From Streptomyces sp. SID12488 (GTDB taxonomy: Bacteria; Actinomycetota; Actinomycetes; Streptomycetales; Streptomycetaceae): a DNA stretch of 64,000 nt. The first letter of the stretch is position 1; each line of letters begins with the position of its first letter. Both the position numbers and the translations under genes were made by a program. This document shows positions 15,960 to 23,162 of the stretch, one piece after another. The stretch lies in contig NZ_JAAGLT010000033.1 in the NCBI RefSeq assembly GCF_010548275.1, positions 41,319 through 105,318 on the forward strand, given 5' to 3'. The notes beneath the pieces are model-generated. The model searched no databases and had not been told where the DNA came from. It was given only the letters and a program-made list of their open reading frames with translations.

Positions 15960-17519
15960 TCAGCCCGCCGCCGACCGGTACAGCCCGAACTCCGCGATCG
16001 GCACCTCCGCGCGGGCCCGTGTCACCCGCACCCGCCACCGCCGGGCCCGGACAGGAGCCGCCAGCAGCAGGATCCGGCTCGCGCCGACCGTGCCCGCCCC
16101 CGCCACCCGGGTCCAGCGGCCCCCGGCGAACGCCTCGACGACGAAGGCCTCGACCTGCTGCCCGTGCCGGATGTCCTCCGCCAGCCGGACCCGGTCCACC
16201 TCGCGCTCCCTGCCGAGGTCGACGGTGACGACACCCGGACTCCGGGTGACCATGGCCCCGACGGTCAGGTCGGCCGGCAGTTCCCGGTCGACGCGCTCCC
16301 GGAACTCCCGCAGCCTGGTCACGTCGGAAGCGGCGAGCAGGCCGTCCGTGTCCGGCGGGACATTGAGCAGGAGGACGGCGTTGCGGCCGACCGAGCCGAA
16401 GTAGATCTCGGTCAACTGGTCGACGGTCTTGGGCTGTTGGTCCGCGTGGTAGAACCAGCCGTCCCGGATCGACACATCGCACTCGGCCGGCCACCACTGC
16501 ACGTAGTCGGCGATGTCACGAGCCGCGACGAGCGCGTCCCGGCCGCCCATGTCCGCGGCGTCGTACGAGAGCGCGAAGTCGGTCTTCCCGTAGTCCTTCT
16601 CGGTGACCGGTACGACGCTCCACTCGTTCTCGCGCGCCAGCCCGCCCTCGTTGCCGACCCAGCGGACATCGGGGCCGGAGACGGCGACAGCGGCGTCCGG
16701 GGCGAGGGTGCGAACAAGGGTGTACCAGCTGTCCCAGTCGTACTTCTCGACCTTGTCCGGCGGGATGCGCCCCTGGGCGCCGTCGAACCAGACCTCGTCG
16801 ACGGGTCCGTACTCGGTGAGGACCTCGTAGAGCTGGTCGAGCATATGGGCGCCGTAGTCGGTGGCGGGGAACGTGAACGTCGGGCCGTCCGGACGGTCGT
16901 CGTCAGCGACCGGGGTCGGGATGGTGTGCTCGGTGCGCGGGCTGCCGTTGGCGTACACGCCGTGGAGGTACTGGTTCTCGTCGGCCGGCGAGATGTACAC
17001 GCCGACCTTCAGCCCGTACCGCCGCATGGAGTCGGCGAAGGAACGCAGTACGTCGCCCTGCCCGCCGCGCCAACTGCTCGATGCCACCGAGTGGTCGGTG
17101 TAGCGGGAGGGGTAGAGGACAAAGCCGTCGTGATGCTTGACGGTGAGGATGGCGAGCCTGAAGCCGCCGTCGCGCAGGGCCCGCGCCCACTGGTCGGTGT
17201 CGAGGCCGGCCGGCTGGAAGACCTCCGGGTCCTCGTCGCCGGTGCCCCATTCCAGGCCGGTGAAGGTGTTGACGCCGAAGTGCAGGAACGCGGTCCTCTC
17301 CAGCCGCTGCCAGGCGATCTGCCGTGCGGTGGGCCGGACTTGGGAGGCCTTGCGGACGAGGACCTCGGCGGAGTCGCTGGAGCTGACGGGGATACGCCAG
17401 TTCGGCTCCTCCGCGATCGAAGGCGCGGCCCGACCTGGGGCGGCCAGGGCGGCTGAGGTGCCCCTGGAGGCGACGATCGCGGCGGCTGCCGTGACGAAGA
17501 GACGTCTGGAGACTGTCAT
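15960..17519 (-). CDS. Secreted alpha-L-fucosidase, GH29
   Basis: A 519-residue glycosidase. An SRR-type N-terminus plus an Ala-rich stretch (about residues 1-28) looks like a Tat or Sec signal. The GH29 core includes FLHFGVNTFTGLEWG, TVKHHDGFVLYPS and the nucleophile motif DEVWFDGAQG (Asp246). A C-terminal beta-rich domain (about 410-519) resembles a CBM/F5-8 module. It should release L-fucose outside the cell for the importer next door. ATG 17519 has GAGGAG about ten bases upstream. The pairing of fucosidase and fucose catabolism in one locus supports both calls. Confidence 0.92.
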   Translation of the reverse strand: MTVSRRLFVTAAAAIVASRGTSAALAAPGRAAPSIAEEPNWRIPVSSSDSAEVLVRKASQVRPTARQIAWQRLERTAFLHFGVNTFTGLEWGTGDEDPEVFQPAGLDTDQWARALRDGGFRLAILTVKHHDGFVLYPSRYTDHSVASSSWRGGQGDVLRSFADSMRRYGLKVGVYISPADENQYLHGVYANGSPRTEHTIPTPVADDDRPDGPTFTFPATDYGAHMLDQLYEVLTEYGPVDEVWFDGAQGRIPPDKVEKYDWDSWYTLVRTLAPDAAVAVSGPDVRWVGNEGGLARENEWSVVPVTEKDYGKTDFALSYDAADMGGRDALVAARDIADYVQWWPAECDVSIRDGWFYHADQQPKTVDQLTEIYFGSVGRNAVLLLNVPPDTDGLLAASDVTRLREFRERVDRELPADLTVGAMVTRSPGVVTVDLGREREVDRVRLAEDIRHGQQVEAFVVEAFAGGRWTRVAGAGTVGASRILLLAAPVRARRWRVRVTRARAEVPIAEFGLYRSAAG

Positions 17520-17540
17520 GGGGAACGGGCTCCTCGGATC

Positions 17541-17570
17541 GGTCGGTTCGGTTCGGTTCGGTCCGGTCCG
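17541..17570. repeat. 5-bp simple repeat between the two glycosidase genes
   Basis: Six units of the pattern GKYCG (GGTCG, three GTTCG, two GTCCG) fill most of the 53-base gap between the fucosidase start and the hexosaminidase stop. This is a slippage-prone tract in the leader of the fucosidase gene. Confidence 0.75.
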
Positions 17571-17572
17571 GA

Positions 17573-19420
17573 TCAGTGGAAGCTGGTCAAGTGCCAGTCA
17601 GCGGGCGGGCGTTGGTCCGGCGGGTACTGCCCGAGACGGCCGTCGTCGGTCACGACCACGGCCATCCGCGTGATCGCGCTGACGAGTCTGAAGCCGCCCG
17701 CTGACTGCTCCAACTCCCAGCGCTGCAAGGTGTTTCCGGCATCGCAGGTCTGCGCGGTGATCTCGACGCCGGGCTGGAGGGGGGTGTTGAGCGTGAGCTT
17801 TCCGCCGCGCACCTCCAGACAGCCGTCCGCGGTCCGCAGGGTGACGTATCCGTCGGGTGTGCGCCGCACGTCGGCGGTGAGGGAGGCGGCGTCCGCCCGC
17901 AAGGTGTACGTCCCGTCCGTGACCGGTATCCGGGTAAGGTCCCGTCGGCCGGGCGCGTGCCCGACGGCGGTCGCCCTCGCGGTGAACCGGGAGTAGGTGG
18001 CGTCGGGATGCGGATCGCCCCAGGTGGCCTGCGCGAGCTGCCGCAGCGCGGGGTCGGTGTCGACAGCGACCTCGTTCTCGGTCTCGCCGCGCCCGTTGTC
18101 CGGCCAGAGGCTGATCTTCGCACCGGTGATGCCCTCGCTGGAGACGAGCTTCTCGCCCTCGAAGCTGCGCGGGTCCCAACTCTGGTCGTACAGACCCTTG
18201 GTGTCGCTGCGGAAGCCGCCCCGGACGAGGTAGAGCGCATAGGCCGCGTTCATCAACGAGTACCCCTGGGCACGGAGTTGGCTCGGCTTCACGGCCACGT
18301 TCAGCCAGTGCTCGACCGTCGTGCCCGCCGTCACAGGCACGGTGTTGGCGCCGGTGAGCCCGTCGTTCCAGATGCGCACCTTCTTGCCCTTGGCGGCCAG
18401 GTAGGCCTGGATTCGGTTGACGAAGTCGATGAAGGCGTCCTGCGGTGTGGCGTTCGCCCCGTACTTCTCCCGGGCGTACCGGAGCATCTGCGGGTACTTG
18501 GCGAAGTCGGAGCCGAGCATGTACTCGTCGGCGCCCATGTGCCAGGAGCCACCGGTGAACACCTGCGCGTACTCGTCGATCAGGCTCGTGTAGTAGTCGA
18601 AGGCGGCAGGCTGGGTGATGTCGAGCCTGCTGGGCTGCTTGTTGCCGTCGGAGTCGGTGAGCTGCAGACCGGGGCGGTTCTCGATCCAGGGGTCCATGTG
18701 GCCCGGGGAGTTGATCTCCGGAACGATCTCGACGTGGTACTTGTCGCCGAGGGCCACGAGCCGCCGTATCTCGTCCTTGGTGTAGTAGCCCCAGGTGTTG
18801 GCCTCGGGGTGGGCGTCGCTCTTCACCTTGAGTTCCAGGAGCAGCTGGTTGAGCTTGTGGTACGCCATGTCGCGTACGAGGTTCTCCAGCCACGGCGTCG
18901 AGATGTGGATGTAGCAGGCGCACACGCCGACGCCCCGTTCCGCGTACCGGGGTACGTCGACCGTGCGTCCGGCGGGGATCCGGTCGCCCTGGGCGAGGAG
19001 CTGGAGGACGGTTCGGGTGCCGTAGAACGCGCCTGTCTCGGTCGCGCCGGTCACCGACAGCCTTGCGCCCGACCGGAGTTCGTACCCCTCGGCGCCGAGT
19101 GCGGCCCGCCCCGGGGACACGTCGATAACGATGTCACCGGTCCGCGCGCCGCCGCTCACCACGGGGACGATGCCGTGGCCCGCGTCGCGCAGATCGTCGG
19201 CGAGAGTGTCCGCGACCCTGCGCTCGGGCGTGGAGTCGGCGACCAGTCGGGCAGAGCCGGTGAACTGGTACCTCCCTTGCTCCGCAGTCCAGTTGGCGAG
19301 TGCTGGCACGGTGACCGGGGTACTCGCCGCCGCTGTGCGCGCGACGGCCGGGACCGGGGCGGCCAGCAGCAGGAGGGTCACCAGCGCACCCAGAAGCCGA
19401 CGTCTTGGATACCTGCTCAT
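17573..19420 (-). CDS. Secreted GH20 glycosidase, lacto-N-biosidase-like, with ricin-type C-terminal domain
   Basis: A 615-residue secreted enzyme. The signal peptide is at 1-28 and a GH20b-like N-domain at about 40-150. The catalytic barrel carries the Asp-Glu pair in HMGADEYM (Asp298, Glu299) and IWNDG. Most beta-hexosaminidases read GGDE at this point. GADEY is, from memory, the lacto-N-biosidase pattern of Streptomyces and Bifidobacterium, which frees lacto-N-biose from glycan ends. The C-terminal 120 residues have one QRWELEQ motif and look like a ricin/beta-trefoil unit. ATG 19420 has GGAG seven bases upstream. It sits next to a fucosidase and a fucose importer. Confidence 0.85.
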   Translation of the reverse strand: MSRYPRRRLLGALVTLLLLAAPVPAVARTAAASTPVTVPALANWTAEQGRYQFTGSARLVADSTPERRVADTLADDLRDAGHGIVPVVSGGARTGDIVIDVSPGRAALGAEGYELRSGARLSVTGATETGAFYGTRTVLQLLAQGDRIPAGRTVDVPRYAERGVGVCACYIHISTPWLENLVRDMAYHKLNQLLLELKVKSDAHPEANTWGYYTKDEIRRLVALGDKYHVEIVPEINSPGHMDPWIENRPGLQLTDSDGNKQPSRLDITQPAAFDYYTSLIDEYAQVFTGGSWHMGADEYMLGSDFAKYPQMLRYAREKYGANATPQDAFIDFVNRIQAYLAAKGKKVRIWNDGLTGANTVPVTAGTTVEHWLNVAVKPSQLRAQGYSLMNAAYALYLVRGGFRSDTKGLYDQSWDPRSFEGEKLVSSEGITGAKISLWPDNGRGETENEVAVDTDPALRQLAQATWGDPHPDATYSRFTARATAVGHAPGRRDLTRIPVTDGTYTLRADAASLTADVRRTPDGYVTLRTADGCLEVRGGKLTLNTPLQPGVEITAQTCDAGNTLQRWELEQSAGGFRLVSAITRMAVVVTDDGRLGQYPPDQRPPADWHLTSFH

Positions 19421-19486
19421 CTGGAAGCTCCCATTCATCGGAGGTGTGATGATTGAGCGCGCCCTGGACACTGTCAATGGGCTCTG

Positions 19487-19497
19487 GGGTCAGACGA
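19487..19497. promoter_or_regulatory. Possible fourth GntR site upstream of the GH20 gene
   Basis: GGGTCAGACGA matches TGGTCNGACCA at 9 of 11 positions and lies 67 bases upstream of the GH20 start. If real, it would bring the secreted glycosidases under the same regulator as the importer. Confidence 0.35.
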
Positions 19498-19692
19498 GTT
19501 CGGCCAGTGATCGGATGACCAGCGAGTCTACGACGGGAGCCGGATGCCCCGGCGCCAGAAAAGTCCAAGAGACACGGGCCGAATGTCCAAGCTCGACGAC
19601 ACCGGACGACACTCGACGCTTCTCCGTACTCGCGAGTAGCCTCATCGCCTCACGCGTTGCACGATGTGTCGCATCCACCCCGAGGAGCCCCC

Positions 19693-21036
19693 GTGACCAG
19701 CTGGGTCGGCCGAACCGCTGCCGAGATCGCCGCCGCCGTACGCGAGAAGCGCGTCACCCCGCGTGAAGTCGTGGCCGAGCATCTCGCGCACATCGAACTG
19801 CTGGACGCCCGGGTCGGCGCGTTCCGCCGGGTGCGGGCCCAGGAGGCGCTGGCCGAGGCGGACGAGGTGGCCGGCCGCGCAGACCTGGCGGACCTTCCGC
19901 TCGCGGGCGTACCCATCGCGGTGAAGGACAACCTGGGCGTGCGCGGCGAGTCGACCCGGCACGGTTCCCCCGCGACGCCGGACACCCCCGCCGACCAAGA
20001 CCACGTCACCGTGGCCCGGCTCCGTGCGGCGGGCGCGATCGTCGTCGGGGTCACCAATGTGCCCGAGCTGTGCATCTGGGGCACCACGGAGGGTCCTCTC
20101 GGCACGGCCCGCAACCCGTGGGACACCACCCGCACGGCGGGCGGTTCCTCGGGCGGCAGCGCGGCGGCCGTCGGCGCCGGGATGGTGCCTGTCGCGCTGG
20201 GCAACGACGGCATGGGTTCACTGCGCATCCCCGCCGCCAACTGCGGTGTCGTCACCATCAAGCCGGGCCTCGGGGTCGTCCCGGCGGGCATCGGCAACGG
20301 CGACTGGTTCGGCATGTCGGAGAACGGCCCGCTGGCGACGACGGTCGAGGACGCCCGCCTACTGCTGTCGGTCCTCGCGGACACCCCGTTCGTACGGTCC
20401 GATGCGCACGCCGGCCGCAAGATCGCCCTCTCCGTCCGCAGCCCCATCACCGGCGTCACCATCGGCAGGCCGTACGCGTCCGCCGCCCGCGAGGCCGCAG
20501 CACTGCTGGACGGTGCCGGTCACGAGGTGCGGCCCGCCGATCCGCCGTACCCGCTGTCGATCGGCGTGACCTCGTTCACCCACTGGACGGCGGGCACGGC
20601 ACGGGACGCGGAGGGCATCGACCGGAGCGGGCTGAGCCGGCGCACCCGGGTCCACGCGGCCGTCGGGCGCCGGTTCGTCGGCTATGTCGAGCGGGGGCAG
20701 CACAAGGAACAGCTGCGCCGGCGCCTCGAACCGTTCTTCGCCGACCACGACGTGCTGCTCACCCCGGCACTCGCCCGGCGCTCACCCGCCGCCGCGGCCT
20801 GGCACGAGCGGGGCTGGCTGCGCAACGTCCTCGCCAACACGAACTACTCGCCGATGACGCCCCCGTGGAACCTGACGGGCTGGCCGGCGATGGCGGTGCC
20901 GTTCGGCACCCTGCCCTCGGGCGCGCCCTGCGCCGTACAACTGGTGGGCCGCCCGGGCTCGGAGTCCGTGCTCCTCGACGTGGCCCAGCAGCTGGAGGAG
21001 TTGCACCCCTGGCAGCGGACGGCTCCGCTCGTCTGA
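19693..21036 (+). CDS. Amidase signature family hydrolase
   Basis: A 447-residue amidase. The Ser-cisSer-Lys triad is visible: Lys78 in AVKDN, cis-Ser152 in GGSSGGS and nucleophile Ser176 in MGSLRIP. The usual D-T/S-G-G-S around the nucleophile is here N-D-G-M-G-S, a mild deviation. Substrate (carboxylic amide, amino-acid amide or similar) is not predictable. The GTG at 19693 has GAGGAG seven bases upstream. It is divergent from the GH20 gene and appears monocistronic, ending in a very strong hairpin. Confidence 0.9.
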   Translation: MTSWVGRTAAEIAAAVREKRVTPREVVAEHLAHIELLDARVGAFRRVRAQEALAEADEVAGRADLADLPLAGVPIAVKDNLGVRGESTRHGSPATPDTPADQDHVTVARLRAAGAIVVGVTNVPELCIWGTTEGPLGTARNPWDTTRTAGGSSGGSAAAVGAGMVPVALGNDGMGSLRIPAANCGVVTIKPGLGVVPAGIGNGDWFGMSENGPLATTVEDARLLLSVLADTPFVRSDAHAGRKIALSVRSPITGVTIGRPYASAAREAAALLDGAGHEVRPADPPYPLSIGVTSFTHWTAGTARDAEGIDRSGLSRRTRVHAAVGRRFVGYVERGQHKEQLRRRLEPFFADHDVLLTPALARRSPAAAAWHERGWLRNVLANTNYSPMTPPWNLTGWPAMAVPFGTLPSGAPCAVQLVGRPGSESVLLDVAQQLEELHPWQRTAPLV

Positions 21037-21059
21037 CCACGGCTTGCCGGGTCTCTTCG

Positions 21060-21120
21060 GCCGAGATCGCCGTCGGCATGGGCGTGAGTCCGGCGCGCCC
21101 ATGCCGACGGCGATCTCGGC
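21060..21120. terminator. Exceptional 25-bp perfect hairpin
   Basis: Bases 21060-21084 pair without a mismatch with 21096-21120 around an 11-base loop. It starts 24 bases after the amidase stop and ends 17 bases before the stop of the convergent small gene, so it is ideally placed as a bidirectional terminator, although no T tract follows. Confidence 0.8.
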
Positions 21121-21136
21121 AGGTCCTGTCGGGGCG

Positions 21137-21310
21137 TCAGTCGACGCTGGGCAGGATGTGGGGCTCGGCGAGGTCGTCCTCGTAGCCCGCCAGGCGGATC
21201 GGGGCCGACCTGGCCCACACGTCGAGGCTGCCGAGCCGGTCGCTCCGGTCGACCAGGGCCGCCGTGCGTTCTTCAGGGCCTTGTTCGAGATTCGTCTTCT
21301 CCGGTGTCAC
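21137..21310 (-). CDS. Small conserved-looking acidic protein, 57 aa
   Basis: A short gene that is easy to miss: GTG at 21310 with AAGGAG six bases upstream, stop at 21137. The product is acidic and soluble, with segments EERTAALVDRSDRLGSLDVW and ARSAPIRLAGYEDDLAEPHI. The strong ribosome-binding site, sensible composition and position right after a clean terminator argue it is real. Its function is unknown. Confidence 0.6.
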   Translation of the reverse strand: MTPEKTNLEQGPEERTAALVDRSDRLGSLDVWARSAPIRLAGYEDDLAEPHILPSVD

Positions 21311-21750
21311 CGCGCACTCCTTATGTGTCGGGTCACCCTCAGGACATTCGGGACCAGTCCGACGCCGGTCGCTCCACGTCCACTCGGGTCTGGGTCAAGA
21401 GCAGTAAGGACGCGGTGGCGCCGGTAACGGACCGTGGGTGTGGGTGGAACCCAGTCGTGCTGCCCGTCCGCTCCAGTATTAACCAAATGAGCGGGCGCCC
21501 GCTCGATGGGGTGAAAACAAGGAGTAAAGAACTCGAGTCGCCCAGTGTTCATTCAGCCCTAATCTGCGGTTGTTTGTCACGTTGGGAGCGGTTTGCGCAT
21601 CACCCGTACGGCCCAATCGACGCACCCGCGTACGCCATTGCCGGAACACGTCCGGCAGTTCAGCTCCCGTTGGTCCGCGCGCAAGTCGGCCATGGTGTCC
21701 TGACCGACGGCAACGGCTGGTCCCGCGGTAGGACTCGGGAGGACTGACGT
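21311..21750. other. 440-bp noncoding gap with a perfect 16-bp palindrome
   Basis: No convincing gene. It is more AT-rich than its surroundings around 21475-21590 and probably holds divergent promoters for the 57-aa gene and the HD-like gene. GAGCGGGCGCCCGCTC at 21489-21504 is a perfect palindrome suited to a TetR-type dimer, but no regulator gene is adjacent. Confidence 0.5.
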
Positions 21751-22221
21751 ATGGAGCTGCGCGGTGTCGAGGAGCTGATGGATCTGCTGCACGCCTGCCG
21801 GGGCACCCCCGGGCACGGCGGCGGCCCGGTCGGTCCGGTCGGTCCGGTCGATCTGCACCAGCACGCCCTCCAGACGGCCGCCCTGCTCCGCCGAAGTCGC
21901 CCCGCCGACAAGGAACTACAGGTGGCAGGCCTGGTCCACGTCATCGGCAGGCTCCTCGTGCCCGGCACCCCCACCCGGCACGCCCGGGTCGCGGCGGACG
22001 CCGTCCGGCACCTGCTCGGCGAACGGGTCGCCCGCCTCGTGCACGACAGCCCGTACGCCACGGACCTGGACCCGCGCGTCGTGGACGCCGACGCGCTTGC
22101 CCTGCGTCAGGCGGACGAGGCCGGCCGGGCCCCGGGGTTCGACGCGGGCGTCCTGGAGGACTGGCGCACTCTGCTGGAACTGGTCGCGCAGCAGCACTCC
22201 AGGCTGGGCGCCGTCGACTGA
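21751..22221 (+). CDS. HD-fold protein with a lost catalytic aspartate
   Basis: A 156-residue protein resembling small actinobacterial HD-domain proteins (PhnZ-like oxygenase/phosphohydrolase group). Seen are LHQHALQTAALL, then ELQVAGLVHVIG, where the family has HD, and a C-terminal ADALALRQADEAGR. The key Asp is Val64 here (GTC for GAC, one base). The stretch between the second His region and the C-terminal Asp is shorter than I expect for the family, so the protein is probably inactive or re-purposed. GGGAGGA lies 9 bases or so upstream of ATG 21751. Confidence 0.6.
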   Translation: MELRGVEELMDLLHACRGTPGHGGGPVGPVGPVDLHQHALQTAALLRRSRPADKELQVAGLVHVIGRLLVPGTPTRHARVAADAVRHLLGERVARLVHDSPYATDLDPRVVDADALALRQADEAGRAPGFDAGVLEDWRTLLELVAQQHSRLGAVD

Positions 22222-22277
22222 ACCCCCTTACCCCCCAGGGGCTGTTGGCTGACGGTTCGTCATGAGACGGTACGCGG

Positions 22278-23135
22278 ATGACGTCGCCGTACGGACTGGA
22301 CGGGCGGGTCGCCCTGGTCACCGGGGGCACGCGCGGGATCGGGCTGGCCGTCGCCGGGGCGCTCGTGCGGGCGGGGGCGAGGGTGTGTGTGACGGCCCGT
22401 GACCCGGAGGGCGTGCGGCGAGCCGCCGAGACGCTCGGCGGGGTCGGGCTGGCGGGCAGTGTCGCTGATCCGGCACATCTCTCGGCGTTGACCGAGTTCA
22501 CACTCGACACGTTCGGACGGCTCGACATCGTGGTGAACAACGCGGCCACCAACCAACCCTACGGTCCGCTCATGGACGCCGACCCGGACGCGTGGCGCGA
22601 GGCGTTCACCATGAACGTCGAGGCTCCGCTGCGGCTGACGCAGTGCGCGTGGCGGGCGTGGATGCGCGACCACGGGGGCACCGTGGTCAACATCTGCACG
22701 GAGGGCGCCACGCACGTCGGCCCCAACATCGGCGCGTACGGCACCAGCAAGGCCGCACTGCTCCACCTGACACAACAGCTCGCGGGCGAACTGGCCCCAA
22801 AAGTAAGGGTCAACTCGGTCTCCCCCGGCCTTGTACGGACGGAGATGGCCCGCTTCGTCTGGGAGCACGGCGAGGACGCCGTCGCCGCCGGTCTCCCTCT
22901 CGGCAGGATCGGCGAACCCGAGGACATCGCCCGCGCGGTGCTCTGGCTGGCGTCGGACGCGGCGGAGTGGGTAACGGGGACAGACCTGCTGGTGGACGGC
23001 GGAACCCGAGTACGCCCAGCGCAAACGGAGACGGCATACGCGGTTCATGAACACTTGCGGCTGCACGAACCCGCTCAGGGGCGCGGGGAACTGCGCGCCC
23101 AGCCCCCCACAACCCGCAGACAACCACCGGCATGA
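22278..23135 (+). CDS. SDR-family oxidoreductase with a C-terminal tail read from an intergenic repeat
   Basis: A 285-residue classical SDR: TGGTRGIG cofactor motif, NNAATNQPYG, and the catalytic YGTSKAALL. The fold should end near residue 247 (LLVDGGTR). The remaining 38 or so residues are His/Pro/Arg-rich and are encoded partly by repeat copy D. That suggests the original stop was lost and translation now runs into former intergenic DNA. Substrate is unknown; no clear Shine-Dalgarno precedes the ATG. Confidence 0.85.
   Translation: MTSPYGLDGRVALVTGGTRGIGLAVAGALVRAGARVCVTARDPEGVRRAAETLGGVGLAGSVADPAHLSALTEFTLDTFGRLDIVVNNAATNQPYGPLMDADPDAWREAFTMNVEAPLRLTQCAWRAWMRDHGGTVVNICTEGATHVGPNIGAYGTSKAALLHLTQQLAGELAPKVRVNSVSPGLVRTEMARFVWEHGEDAVAAGLPLGRIGEPEDIARAVLWLASDAAEWVTGTDLLVDGGTRVRPAQTETAYAVHEHLRLHEPAQGRGELRAQPPTTRRQPPA
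23062..23125 (-). repeat. Intergenic palindromic repeat, copy D, inside a coding end
   Basis: Carries CAGGGGCGCGGGGAACTGCG and GCCCAGCCCCCCACAACCCG, a shorter variant of the window's repeat lacking the central CGATAT/GGCTCCGCC part. It overlaps the last codons of the SDR gene at 22278. Confidence 0.65.
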
Positions 23136-23162
23136 CGTCACCTCATGCCCGGCGCACAGCCG

